A stretch of DNA of 57,567 nt, from positions 1-57,567 of the forward strand of contig JANYEB010000245.1 in assembly GCA_025363355.1 (NCBI GenBank). Direction: 5' to 3'. The DNA is from Chitinophagaceae bacterium. Its GTDB lineage: Bacteria > Bacteroidota > Bacteroidia > Chitinophagales > Chitinophagaceae. The notes under the pieces were generated by a model. It was not told where the DNA came from, ran no database searches, and was given only the letters and a program-made list of their open reading frames with translations. This document shows, one piece after another, positions 27,875 to 35,586 of this stretch (its first letter is position 1; each line of letters starts with the position of its first letter). Position numbers and translations under genes: made by a program.

Positions 27875-28480
27875 ATGTCATTTACACTTTCTCCTTTGCC
27901 TTATGCTTATGAAGCATTAGAGCCACACATTGATACATTAACAATGCAAATCCATCACGGAAAGCATCATCAAGCTTATGTAGATAATTTAAATAAAGCG
28001 GTTGCTGGTACACCAAACGAAGGAAAATCGTTAGAAGAATTAGTAGCTGTTGCTGGCTCAATTTCTCCTGCTGTTAGAAACAATGGTGGTGGACATTGGA
28101 ACCATACTTTCTTTTGGGAAAGTTTAGCTGCAAATACAGGTGGTACACCAACTGGAGATTTAGCTGCTGCTATTGATGCTGCTTTTGGAAATTTTGATGA
28201 ATTCAAAACAAAATTTGCTACTGGTGGAACAACTCGTTTTGGTAGTGGTTGGGTTTGGCTTGGCGTTAAAGATGGAGCATTGTGTATTTGTTCTACTCCA
28301 AATCAAGACAATCCTTTGATGGATGTTGCAGAATGTAAATGCATACCCATTTTAGGTGTTGATGTTTGGGAACACGCATACTATTTAAAGTATCAAAACA
28401 AACGCCCAGATTACTTAGCTGCAATCTGGAATGTTATCAATTGGACAAAAGTTGCCGAGCGTTTTGCTGCAGCAAAATAA
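27875..28480 (+). CDS. sodA: Superoxide dismutase, Mn-type (Mn/Fe family)
   Basis: A 201-residue cytoplasmic SOD. Metal ligands are in [17 protein letters not shown] (His27), NHTFFWE, and DVWEHAYYL (Asp and His). NNGGGHWNH and the later STPNQDNPL with its Gln follow the pattern of manganese enzymes rather than iron ones (Gly and distal Gln), though cambialistic activity is common in Bacteroidota. It protects labile Fe-S clusters, which makes its place behind the isc genes sensible. A terminator follows. Confidence 0.93.
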   Translation: MSFTLSPLPYAYEALEPHIDTLTMQIHHGKHHQAYVDNLNKAVAGTPNEGKSLEELVAVAGSISPAVRNNGGGHWNHTFFWESLAANTGGTPTGDLAAAIDAAFGNFDEFKTKFATGGTTRFGSGWVWLGVKDGALCICSTPNQDNPLMDVAECKCIPILGVDVWEHAYYLKYQNKRPDYLAAIWNVINWTKVAERFAAAK

Positions 28481-28506
28481 TATAGTTTCATTTTTGTTTT
28501 TTTATG

Positions 28507-28535
28507 AAAGTCCCCTCAACTAGAGGGGATTTTTA
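28507..28535 (+). terminator. Intrinsic terminator after sod
   Basis: A 7-bp G+C-rich stem TCCCCTC/GAGGGGA with an AACTA loop and a T-run, ending only 15 bases before the next start codon. Confidence 0.88.
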
Positions 28536-28538
28536 TTA

Positions 28539-28546
28539 TACTTTTG
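28539..28546 (+). promoter_or_regulatory. TAnnTTTG element 4 bases from the ATG of the SCO gene
   Basis: TACTTTTG followed by CCCA and then ATG at 28551, the same arrangement as at 23883. A leaderless mRNA is predicted. The position of a -33 box falls inside the sod terminator stem, and no TTTG is present there. Confidence 0.6.
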
Positions 28547-28550
28547 CCCA

Positions 28551-29198
28551 ATGAAAAAATCAACCTATTACCTCGGTTTTTTTGCAATATTGTTAGTGTC
28601 ATTTTGGTTTGCTATAAATAAGCTCACTCCTTTTTTTTCTCAAAGTAAATTATCAAAACGTAGCACTGTTCAGCCTTTTAGTTTTATAAATCAAGATGGA
28701 GCAAGTTTTACAAATGCAGATATGTTGGGTAAGGTTTGTGTAGTAGAATATTTCTTTACAACTTGTAAAGGAATCTGCCCCAAGATGAATCATAATATGA
28801 AAGATATTTATGAAACTTTTAAATCAAATAAAGACTTTCTTATTGTATCGCATACTTGTCAACCAGAAGTTGATTCTGTACCCATAATAAAAGCATATTC
28901 TCAAAAAATGAATTCTAATAATATCAATTGGGTATTTGTTACAGGCAACAAGGAGAACCTTTATAAAATGGCAAGGTTTAGTTATGGTTTAGACGATCCC
29001 AAAAATGCTGTGGCTAATGTTGCTGATGATTTTATACATACACAATTTTTTAGCTTGGTTGATAATAATGGCAATGTTAGAGGCGGTGTTTATGATGGAT
29101 TAAAAAAAGAAGATCTTGATAAATTAAAAGAAGATATCAAAGGCTTATTAAAAGAAAAGCCAATGAAAAATAATTTCAATGGCGTGTTTACAAACTAG
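28551..29198 (+). CDS. SCO1/SenC family copper chaperone-like protein
   Basis: A 215-residue membrane-anchored thioredoxin-fold protein with one N-terminal transmembrane segment (about 5-22). The copper-binding CxxxC is in TTCKGICPKMN (C72, C76) and the third ligand His is in DDFIHTQFFSLVD (about residue 163). SCO proteins deliver copper to the CuA site of cytochrome c oxidase or act as thiol reductases. No oxidase gene is nearby. It sits behind the sod terminator with its own promoter. Confidence 0.92.
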   Translation: MKKSTYYLGFFAILLVSFWFAINKLTPFFSQSKLSKRSTVQPFSFINQDGASFTNADMLGKVCVVEYFFTTCKGICPKMNHNMKDIYETFKSNKDFLIVSHTCQPEVDSVPIIKAYSQKMNSNNINWVFVTGNKENLYKMARFSYGLDDPKNAVANVADDFIHTQFFSLVDNNGNVRGGVYDGLKKEDLDKLKEDIKGLLKEKPMKNNFNGVFTN

Positions 29199-29216
29199 TA
29201 AACAGCATTAAGACTC

Positions 29217-29900
29217 TTAGCCTTCATCATCCATTAAATCTGGCCTTCTGGTTCTTGTTCTTTCAAGCGATTGTTCATATCGCCAATCTTCAACTTTTTT
29301 GGGGTCGCCAGTTAGTAAAATATCAGGCACTTTCCAGCCATTAAAATCTGCTGGTCGAGTATAAACTGGTGGAGCTAATAAATTATCTTGAAACGAATCT
29401 GTTAATGCCGATGTTTCATCATTTAACACACCAGGAATTAATCTTCCAATAGAATCTACAAGTATTGCTGCTGCTAGTTCTCCCCCACTTAAAACATAAT
29501 CTCCAATAGAAATTTCTTTGGTTACATAATGGTCTCTAATGCGTTGATCAATCCCCTTATAATGTCCACAAATAATAAGTAAATTGTCTTTCAATGAAAG
29601 TTGATTTGTCATTTGCTGATTAAACGTTTCACCATCGGGAGTAACATAAATAATCTCATCAAACTTAGTATCTTGCTGTAACTCTTCAATAGCATTCATC
29701 AAGGGCTCACACATTATTACCATTCCTGCACCACCACCATATTGGTAATCATCTACCTGTTTATGTTTATTGATAGACCATTTGCGAAGGTTGTGGACTA
29801 CTACATTTAGTATCCCTTTTTCTTTAGCACGTTTTAAAATACTATGGTTAAAAGGACTTTCTAAAAGTTCTGGAACAACCGATAAAATATGAATATTCAT
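29217..29900 (-). CDS. trmD: tRNA (guanine-N1)-methyltransferase
   Basis: A 227-residue SPOUT-fold enzyme making m1G37 in tRNAs to prevent +1 frameshifting. The start at 29900 (MNIHILSVVPELLESPFNHSIL) is the family N-terminus. The knot region with the AdoMet site reads LLIICGHYKGIDQRI, EISIGDYVLSGGELAA, and VPDILLTGDPKKVEDWR. Length matches (about 225-250). In many bacteria trmD lies beside rpsP and rplS; here it stands alone, preceded by a DUF4440 gene on the same strand. Confidence 0.95.
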   Translation of the reverse strand: MNIHILSVVPELLESPFNHSILKRAKEKGILNVVVHNLRKWSINKHKQVDDYQYGGGAGMVIMCEPLMNAIEELQQDTKFDEIIYVTPDGETFNQQMTNQLSLKDNLLIICGHYKGIDQRIRDHYVTKEISIGDYVLSGGELAAAILVDSIGRLIPGVLNDETSALTDSFQDNLLAPPVYTRPADFNGWKVPDILLTGDPKKVEDWRYEQSLERTRTRRPDLMDDEG

Positions 29901-29917
29901 TATTGTATTTATGTGGG

Positions 29918-29925
29918 CAAAAATA
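29918..29925 (-). promoter_or_regulatory. TAnnTTTG -7 element upstream of trmD
   Basis: Minus-strand TATTTTTG followed by CCCAC, 17 bases before the trmD ATG. It has the TTTGCCCA form seen before several genes in this window. Confidence 0.5.
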
Positions 29926-29946
29926 GGGTAGCAAGCTGATGAATAT

Positions 29947-30369
29947 TTAACTACTATGGTCTGCCACAATTACCCATTCTCCATTTATTTTTCTGATAAG
30001 TAAAGTATAATGACCACTTACATCTCCAATACTTCTTTTTAAATACCATTTGCCCACCACAAAATAATATTCTTTAGAAAGTTTTTTCATAGATAAAATG
30101 GTGCTAGTAAACTTACCCATTCTTGCAGTATCGGGATAACCTTTTTTATAATTTTCTAAGGTTACGTTATAGCCGTATTTAGGACCATTTTTGCCAATAA
30201 ATAACAAACTATCATTTTGCCAATAACCTTTCATAAATGCTTCAAGATTGCCATTGTTCCATTCTTTTTCTTGTGCCTGCAACATTTTTAGAATGGCAGT
30301 TTCATTTTTATTTTGAGAGAAAGCAGTAATAGAAAATATTATCAGAATTGATAGTAGAAACGATTTCAT
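29947..30369 (-). CDS. DUF4440 / SnoaL-like (NTF2-fold) exported protein
   Basis: A 140-residue protein. The ATG at 30369 gives a signal peptide MKSFLLSILIIFSITAFSQ. The rest fits the DUF4440 NTF2-like fold: AILKMLQAQEKEWNNGNLEAFMKGYWQNDSLLFIGKNG, then strands ending YTLLIRKINGEWVIVADHSS, the usual family ending. Such small cone-shaped domains bind a ligand or act as ketosteroid-isomerase-like enzymes; this one is of unknown function. It is divergent from array B and the AlkA-like gene. Confidence 0.82.
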   Translation of the reverse strand: MKSFLLSILIIFSITAFSQNKNETAILKMLQAQEKEWNNGNLEAFMKGYWQNDSLLFIGKNGPKYGYNVTLENYKKGYPDTARMGKFTSTILSMKKLSKEYYFVVGKWYLKRSIGDVSGHYTLLIRKINGEWVIVADHSS

Positions 30370-30476
30370 AAAGCTTAGTTTTTTTAAAGTAAAGCAAATA
30401 TTAAATAACTTATTTACTTTACAGCAACACATAGCATAGTTTGCATTGTTTTTTAGGAATAAAGGATGAAAAAGCA

Positions 30477-30626
30477 GGGTAAAACTCTGGCAGAAAAGGG
30501 TAAAAATATCGATAAGTAGGGTAGAATTATCGTTAAAGAGGGTAAAAACATCGATAAAAAGGGTAAAATTTTGCCAAAAAAGGGTAAAACTGAGGCATTT
30601 TAGGGTAAAAAATCTATCCGTTAAGG
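30477..30626. repeat. 21-bp tandem array B (7 clear units plus one degenerate)
   Basis: GGG triplets fall at 30477, 30498, 30519, 30540, 30561, 30582 and 30603, exactly 21 bp apart, each opening a GGGTAAAA or GGGTAGAA core. A degenerate eighth unit (AGGAAAA) is in register at 30624. Unit ends are A-rich (GATAAG, TTAAAG, GATAAAA). A-tracts therefore recur about once per helical turn, so the DNA may be curved. The array occupies the divergent gap between the DUF4440 gene and the AlkA-like gene, ending about 40 bases before the latter. Confidence 0.88.
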
Positions 30627-30667
30627 AAAAATAATCACTAGCATTGCAAAGCCATCAACGACTATTT

Positions 30668-31273
30668 ATGCCTTACAAACAACATCTTTCAAAAGATAAA
30701 AAACTTGCTAAAATTCTTGAAACAGAACATCATCAATTAGAAATGAAAAAGAATATCCCATTAAGATTAATGGCAAGTATTATGGGGCAGCAATTAAGTA
30801 CCAAAGTAGCAAAAGTTATCTATCATAGGTTTTTAGATTTATATGGCAAAAAAGAACCAAAACCACAGCAAGTGATAGACACACCTCACGAAACTTTAAG
30901 AGCCATTGGATTAAGCAATGCCAAAGTTCAATACGTTAAAAACGTAGCAGCGTTTTGCATAGAACATAAAATCAATGATAAAAAATTAGCAACACTTAGC
31001 AACGAAGAAATTATTGATTTACTCACGCAAATAAAAGGTGTGGGTAAATGGACAGTTGAAATGTTGCTGATGTTTTCTTTAGGTAGAGAAGATGTTTTTG
31101 CAGTAGATGATTTGGGTATTCAACAAGCAATGGAAAGACTTTACAATATTGATACTAGCAACAAAAAATTAATGAAAGAAAAGATGTTGCAACAATCCCA
31201 AAAATGGAGTCCATATAGAACCTATGCCTGCTTGCATTTGTGGAGCTGGAAAGACAACTCACCCAAACCATAA
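30668..31273 (+). CDS. DNA-3-methyladenine glycosylase, AlkA-like HhH-GPD protein
   Basis: A 201-residue base-excision repair glycosylase. The ATG at 30668 (MPYKQHLS) is preferred to an upstream TTG at 30644. The helix-hairpin-helix is LTQIKGVGKWTVEMLLMF and the catalytic Asp is in VFAVDDLGIQQAM, the standard HhH-GPD arrangement. It has no C-terminal Cys cluster, so it is not an endonuclease III or MutY. It lacks the N-terminal AlkA domain of the E. coli enzyme, like many short bacterial AlkA proteins. It probably removes alkylated purines. Confidence 0.88.
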   Translation: MPYKQHLSKDKKLAKILETEHHQLEMKKNIPLRLMASIMGQQLSTKVAKVIYHRFLDLYGKKEPKPQQVIDTPHETLRAIGLSNAKVQYVKNVAAFCIEHKINDKKLATLSNEEIIDLLTQIKGVGKWTVEMLLMFSLGREDVFAVDDLGIQQAMERLYNIDTSNKKLMKEKMLQQSQKWSPYRTYACLHLWSWKDNSPKP

Positions 31274-31392
31274 AATATCTTATACTAACTAAAAGGGGAT
31301 ATCAACAAAATGTGGATACAAAATAAAAAAGTTTTATACGCTTAATTATCAAACCCCTTAATTTTATAGCAGACTTTTAAAACTGAACTAAA

Positions 31393-31812
31393 ATGAGAGG
31401 TGTAAATAAAGTAACCCTAATGGGCAACTTGGGTAAAGACCCAGATTTAATTATGCTTGAAGGAAACATAGCTGTTGTTAAATTTCCCTTGGCAACAACA
31501 GAAACCTATAGAGATAAAAATGGCAAACAATATACTCAAACAGATTGGCACACTGTTGTATTTTGGCGAGGCTTAGCCGAACTTGCTCAAAAATATTTAC
31601 ACAAGGGAAGCTATATTTATGTTGAAGGAAGATTAAGAACAAGAAGTTGGGAAGATAAAGAAGGAAATAAAAAATTTGCTACAGAAGTTGTTGGAGATAA
31701 CCTGATTATGTTAGACAAGCGAAGCGACAACACTGGTCAAATTGAAGGTAGCGAAGGCTTTTTACCAGAAATTCCTAACCCAAATGACATTGAAGGAAAT
31801 TTACCATACTAA
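31393..31812 (+). CDS. ssb: Single-stranded DNA-binding protein
   Basis: A 139-residue OB-fold protein. MRGVNKVTLMGNLGKDPDL and TQTDWHTVVFWRGLAELAQKYLHKGSYIYVEGRLRTRSWEDKEGN are the classic SSB sequence. The C-terminal tail is short and does not end in the DDIPF-type tip (here DIEGNLPY), so partner binding may differ, or another SSB may be the replication form. It is followed by gldE and gldD, an order common in Bacteroidota. Confidence 0.93.
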   Translation: MRGVNKVTLMGNLGKDPDLIMLEGNIAVVKFPLATTETYRDKNGKQYTQTDWHTVVFWRGLAELAQKYLHKGSYIYVEGRLRTRSWEDKEGNKKFATEVVGDNLIMLDKRSDNTGQIEGSEGFLPEIPNPNDIEGNLPY

Positions 31813-31829
31813 TTTTTCAATTAAACCAA

Positions 31830-31837
31830 TACTTTTG
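31830..31837 (+). promoter_or_regulatory. TAnnTTTG -7 element upstream of gldE
   Basis: TACTTTTG followed by CCCA, about 42 bases before the first possible gldE start. It indicates that gldE has its own promoter behind ssb. Confidence 0.5.
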
Positions 31838-31878
31838 CCCAGTCTTTAAAAGACATATTTTTCACTAAACCTCCAACT

Positions 31879-33189
31879 TTGGACTATCTCTCTGTACCTA
31901 TTTTTCTACTCCAAATAAATGCTCAGGCTATGCCTGTTCTTATATTTATTCTATTGTTGCTACTTGCATTTTCTTTTATGATTAGCGGCTCAGAAGTTGC
32001 CTTCTTCTCCTTAAATTACAAAGACATCAATTTGCTTAAAACCAAGCAAACAGAGCCTTACAGGCGTATTGTAAATTTATTAGAGAGTCCTAAAACGCTA
32101 CTAGCATCAATGCTTATTGCTAATAGTTTCATCAATATCGCCATCATTGTTATTTCCAATTTACTATTAGATTCTTACATTCATTTCGAGACAATGCATT
32201 GGCTGGAATTTTTAATTAAAGTGGTTTTTGTAACATCTTTATTATTGTTGTTTTGCGAGGTAATGCCAAAAGTAATGGCTACTCAAAACAATATTCGTTT
32301 TGCCAAACAAGTTGCACCAGTTGTAGAAACTATAAATTATTTATGCAAACCTATTAGTGTTGGACTTGTAAAATGGAGCGATAGCATCGAGAAAAAATTA
32401 ACTAATAAATCTCAAGGTGTTGTTACAAATGAAGAGATGAGCCACGCTATTGATATCACATATCCTGAAGAAAGTGAAAAAAATATTTTAAAAGGAATTT
32501 TAGAATTTGGAACAATCACTGTAAAGCAAATTATGAAAACCAGAATGGATGTTTCTGGTATAGAATACGATACTAATTTCTCTAATCTTATTCATAGAAT
32601 TGAAAAATTACATTACAGCAGATTGCCTGTTTTTAAAGAAGATTTAGATGAGGTTGTTGGAATTTTACATACCAAAGATTTATTGCCACATCTTGATAGT
32701 GACGATAGTTTTGATTGGCGAAGTGTAATGCGTTCTCCATTTTTTGTTCATGAACAAAAGTTGATAGAAGATTTGTTGCAAGAGTTTCAAGCCAAAAGAA
32801 TTCACTTTGCTGTTGTTGTTGATGAATTTGGTGGAACTAGTGGTATTGTTACTTTAGAAGATGTTTTAGAAGAAGTGATTGGAGAAATTAAAGACGAATT
32901 TGATGAAGAAGAAACTTCATTTAAAAAGCTTGATGAGAACAACTACATATTTGAAGGTAAAACAATGATTAATGATGTTTGTAAAATTATGGAATTGCCT
33001 GTTGATACTTTTGATGTAGTGAAAGGAGAAAGTGATTCTTTGGCTGGATTAGTACTTGAAATTGCTGGTGAAATCCCACAACCAATGCAATTAGTTGAAT
33101 GTGGCGATTTTGAATTTATAGTATTAGAAATTGTTAAACACAGAATAGAAAAAGTGAAAGTAACTATTAAGCCTATGCCCAATGCATAA
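31879..33189 (+). CDS. gldE: Gliding motility-associated protein GldE (CNNM/CBS/CorC-type)
   Basis: A 436-residue membrane protein. An N-terminal CNNM (DUF21) domain with about four hydrophobic segments (17-190) is followed by two CBS domains (about 215-335, IMKTRMDVSGIEYD, RIHFAVVVDEFGGTSGIVTLEDVLEEVIGEI) and a CorC/HlyC domain (about 350-430). The start used is a TTG; the next Met is 17 codons on (31930), so the true start is uncertain. GldE is required with GldD for gliding and is thought to support T9SS function. Its last 8 bases overlap the gldD start. Confidence 0.9.
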   Translation: MDYLSVPIFLLQINAQAMPVLIFILLLLLAFSFMISGSEVAFFSLNYKDINLLKTKQTEPYRRIVNLLESPKTLLASMLIANSFINIAIIVISNLLLDSYIHFETMHWLEFLIKVVFVTSLLLLFCEVMPKVMATQNNIRFAKQVAPVVETINYLCKPISVGLVKWSDSIEKKLTNKSQGVVTNEEMSHAIDITYPEESEKNILKGILEFGTITVKQIMKTRMDVSGIEYDTNFSNLIHRIEKLHYSRLPVFKEDLDEVVGILHTKDLLPHLDSDDSFDWRSVMRSPFFVHEQKLIEDLLQEFQAKRIHFAVVVDEFGGTSGIVTLEDVLEEVIGEIKDEFDEEETSFKKLDENNYIFEGKTMINDVCKIMELPVDTFDVVKGESDSLAGLVLEIAGEIPQPMQLVECGDFEFIVLEIVKHRIEKVKVTIKPMPNA

Positions 33190-33805
33190 AAATTTGACGA
33201 GACAAACAAAAGCAAGCAAAATAGTTTTAATATCAAGTTTACTTTTTGCAGTTCTATTTCTTGCATCTTGCAAAGAAAAACCTGTAAACAAGCCCAAAGG
33301 ATATTTTAAAATTGATTTTCCTAAACGTCAATATCAATTATTTAATCAAGAAAGTTATCCATATAGTTTTGAATTTCCTGTTTATGCAAACATTGTAAAA
33401 GATTCAAGCTTTTTTGGCGAAGCAACAGAAAATCCTTGGTGGATTAATGTAGATTTTCCGAAGTTTAATAGCAGAATTTATATTAGCTATAAAGAAATAG
33501 GAAAAAATAAACTTGACTCTCTTTTACGCCATTCATTTAGGTTGGCTGATGCACATAATAGCAAAGCAACCTTTAAAGATGATTCTTTAATTATGACCCC
33601 CAATAATGTAAATGGAATGCTTTTTCAATTAGGAGGAAATGTTGCAACTGCAAATCAATTTTTTGTTACTGATAGCAGTAAACATTTCTTGCGTGGTGCT
33701 TTGTATTTTGATGCAACGCCTAATGAAGATTCATTAAAAATTGTTAATGATTTTTTGTTGGAAGATATGCGTCATTTAATTAATACTTTGAAGTGGAAGA
33801 ATTAA
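33182..33805 (+). CDS. gldD: Gliding motility lipoprotein GldD
   Basis: A 207-residue lipoprotein (SLLFAVLFLASC lipobox). KPKGYFKIDFPKRQYQLF, YPYSFEFPVYA, NPWWINVDFPKFNSRIYISYK and LRGALYFDATPNEDSL are the conserved GldD blocks. It overlaps the end of gldE by 8 bases (translational coupling) and completes the ssb-gldE-gldD order known from gliding Bacteroidota. Its exact role is unclear; it is needed for gliding in Flavobacterium johnsoniae. Convergent with prfA, with 7 bases between stops. Confidence 0.92.
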   Translation: MHKNLTRQTKASKIVLISSLLFAVLFLASCKEKPVNKPKGYFKIDFPKRQYQLFNQESYPYSFEFPVYANIVKDSSFFGEATENPWWINVDFPKFNSRIYISYKEIGKNKLDSLLRHSFRLADAHNSKATFKDDSLIMTPNNVNGMLFQLGGNVATANQFFVTDSSKHFLRGALYFDATPNEDSLKIVNDFLLEDMRHLINTLKWKN

Positions 33806-33812
33806 AATAATT

Positions 33813-34874
33813 CTATTGCTCCATCATCTTCTCAGCATTTTCAGCCATTTGTAGCTGCTCAATAAATTCATCGATATTGCCACCAACAACAGAATCTAAA
33901 TTGTAACTTGTGTAACCAATTCTGTGGTCTGTAACCCTGCCTTGTGGCCAGTTATATGTTCTAATTTTTGCACTTCTATCACCTGTACTTACAAGTGTTT
34001 TACGTCTGTGAGAAATTTCATCTTCATATTTTCTCACTTGCTCTTCATACAATTTAGAACGTAGCATATTCATTGCTTTTTCTCTATTACCAAGTTGAGA
34101 ACGCTCTGTTTGACAAACAACCACCACACCAGTTGGAATATGCGTTAAGAATACTTTTGTTTCTACTTTATTTACGTTTTGTCCACCTGCACCACCACTT
34201 CTTGCAGTTTCCATTTTAACATCACTTTCTTTCAGTTCAAAATCTATTTCTTCGGCTTCAGGCATTACAGCCACAGTTGCAGCACTTGTGTGAACACGAC
34301 CTTGAGTTTCTGTATTAGGCACACGTTGCACACGATGCACGCCACTTTCAAATTTTAATGTTCCATAAACATCTTCTCCAGTAACTTCTACAATAACCTC
34401 TTTATAACCACCAACTGTTCCTTCACTTTCTGTTACAATAGCTGTTTTCCATCCTTTCTTACTGCAATAACGCAAATACATTCCTAATAAATCTCCAGCA
34501 AACAAACTAGCTTCATCGCCACCAGTTCCTGCTCTAATTTCTAGAATCGCATTTTTGTCATCTTGTGGATCTTTTGGAATTAGTAGTTGTGTCAGATGTT
34601 TTTCTAAAGTCTCTTTTCTTTCTTCAAGATCTGGCATTTCCATTTTAGCCAATTCTTTCATATCATCATCATTGCTATTCAAACTTTCTTTTGCAAACTC
34701 GTAGTTAGACAATACACTTTTGTATTCCTCAAAAGGTATAATTATTTTTTCTAAAGATTTATATTCTTTGCTCATTCTTCCAAATTCCTTTTGATTACTA
34801 ATAATCTCAGGGTTTGTTAGTGCAACACCAACTTGGTCGAATCTTGCTTTTATTGCGTCTAATTTATCAATCAT
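33813..34874 (-). CDS. prfA: Peptide chain release factor 1
   Basis: A 353-residue class I release factor recognising UAA and UAG. The GGQ loop is [16 protein letters not shown] (about residue 222). The codon-recognition region carries [23 protein letters not shown], that is PxT (PNT) as in RF1 rather than the SPF of RF2. [17 protein letters not shown] follows. Length fits RF1 (about 355). Confidence 0.96.
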   Translation of the reverse strand: MIDKLDAIKARFDQVGVALTNPEIISNQKEFGRMSKEYKSLEKIIIPFEEYKSVLSNYEFAKESLNSNDDDMKELAKMEMPDLEERKETLEKHLTQLLIPKDPQDDKNAILEIRAGTGGDEASLFAGDLLGMYLRYCSKKGWKTAIVTESEGTVGGYKEVIVEVTGEDVYGTLKFESGVHRVQRVPNTETQGRVHTSAATVAVMPEAEEIDFELKESDVKMETARSGGAGGQNVNKVETKVFLTHIPTGVVVVCQTERSQLGNREKAMNMLRSKLYEEQVRKYEDEISHRRKTLVSTGDRSAKIRTYNWPQGRVTDHRIGYTSYNLDSVVGGNIDEFIEQLQMAENAEKMMEQ

Positions 34875-34896
34875 TGTAAAACGTTATTACGGGCGG

Positions 34897-34904
34897 CAAA
34901 AGTA
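34897..34904 (-). promoter_or_regulatory. TAnnTTTG -7 element upstream of prfA
   Basis: Minus-strand TACTTTTG followed by CCGCCC, 22 bases before the prfA start codon. Confidence 0.5.
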
Positions 34905-35035
34905 ATGGTTGTGAGCCATTGTAAATGAGGCTAACAAAACTTAGTAGATTATTTGATATTCTTTTTTAATGTTTTGTTGCTATATTTTCTGTTACTGCTA
35001 TATATTTGAAACATTAAAAAGAAAATATTTATAAA

Positions 35036-35518
35036 ATGAAAAAAATAATTGTAACAACTTTAACAGCTCTAGTTTTAATTACAGCCTGTAAAAAAGAAGA
35101 GAATGCAACAACAGGAAGTTTAGAACTTACTAGTACAAATCTTGCAGGAAAATACAAAACAACTGGTGCAACTTTTACATTATCAGGTTCTACCATACCT
35201 TATGATTTTTTTAATACTGGTACTGCTTATCCTGCTTGTGAAAAAGATAATATTCACACATTTACAGCTTCCACAACAACTACCAATATTGGAACTTATA
35301 ATTATGCAGATTCAGGGGTTTATTGTACAACAATACCAATGGGTAGAACAGGCACATATACTATAACACCACCCAATCAACTTACTTTTGATGGAAGAGC
35401 TTACTTAGTTGAAAGCCTAACAACATCTGCCTTGGTTGTAGGATTTGATAGCACTGGAGTAACGAGTGGCGTGACACTTAGTGGGCGAGTAAAACTGACT
35501 TTAACAAAACAACCATAA
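35036..35518 (+). CDS. Putative lipoprotein of unknown function
   Basis: A 160-residue protein with a type II signal peptide (MKKIIVTTLTALVLITAC) and charged KKEENA after the lipid Cys18. The rest is Thr/Ser-rich beta sequence (STNLAGKYKTTGATFTLSG, TITPPNQLTFDGRAYLVESL), which could be a small lipocalin-like barrel. I do not recognise the family. It has a bidirectional terminator behind it, shared with the convergent helicase gene. Confidence 0.65.
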   Translation: MKKIIVTTLTALVLITACKKEENATTGSLELTSTNLAGKYKTTGATFTLSGSTIPYDFFNTGTAYPACEKDNIHTFTASTTTTNIGTYNYADSGVYCTTIPMGRTGTYTITPPNQLTFDGRAYLVESLTTSALVVGFDSTGVTSGVTLSGRVKLTLTKQP

Positions 35519-35536
35519 AATTGTTTTAGAAATAAC

Positions 35537-35570
35537 AAAAAAGCTGCAAGATTTATTTTGTAGCTTTTTT
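35537..35570. terminator. Bidirectional intrinsic terminator between convergent genes
   Basis: A stem AAAAAAGCTGCAA/TTGTAGCTTTTTT with one G-T pair and a loop of about 8 bases, with A- and T-runs on both sides, so it can serve the lipoprotein gene and the helicase gene. Confidence 0.85.
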
Positions 35571-35586
35571 GTTTATAAATCTTCTT

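Noticed and set aside
30477-30626. Small coding gene for a heptad-repeat peptide
   Set aside because: A 21-bp period keeps all frames in phase, so open frames arise without selection. The longest frame has no start codon, and the ATG at 30466 leads to a stop after 17 codons.
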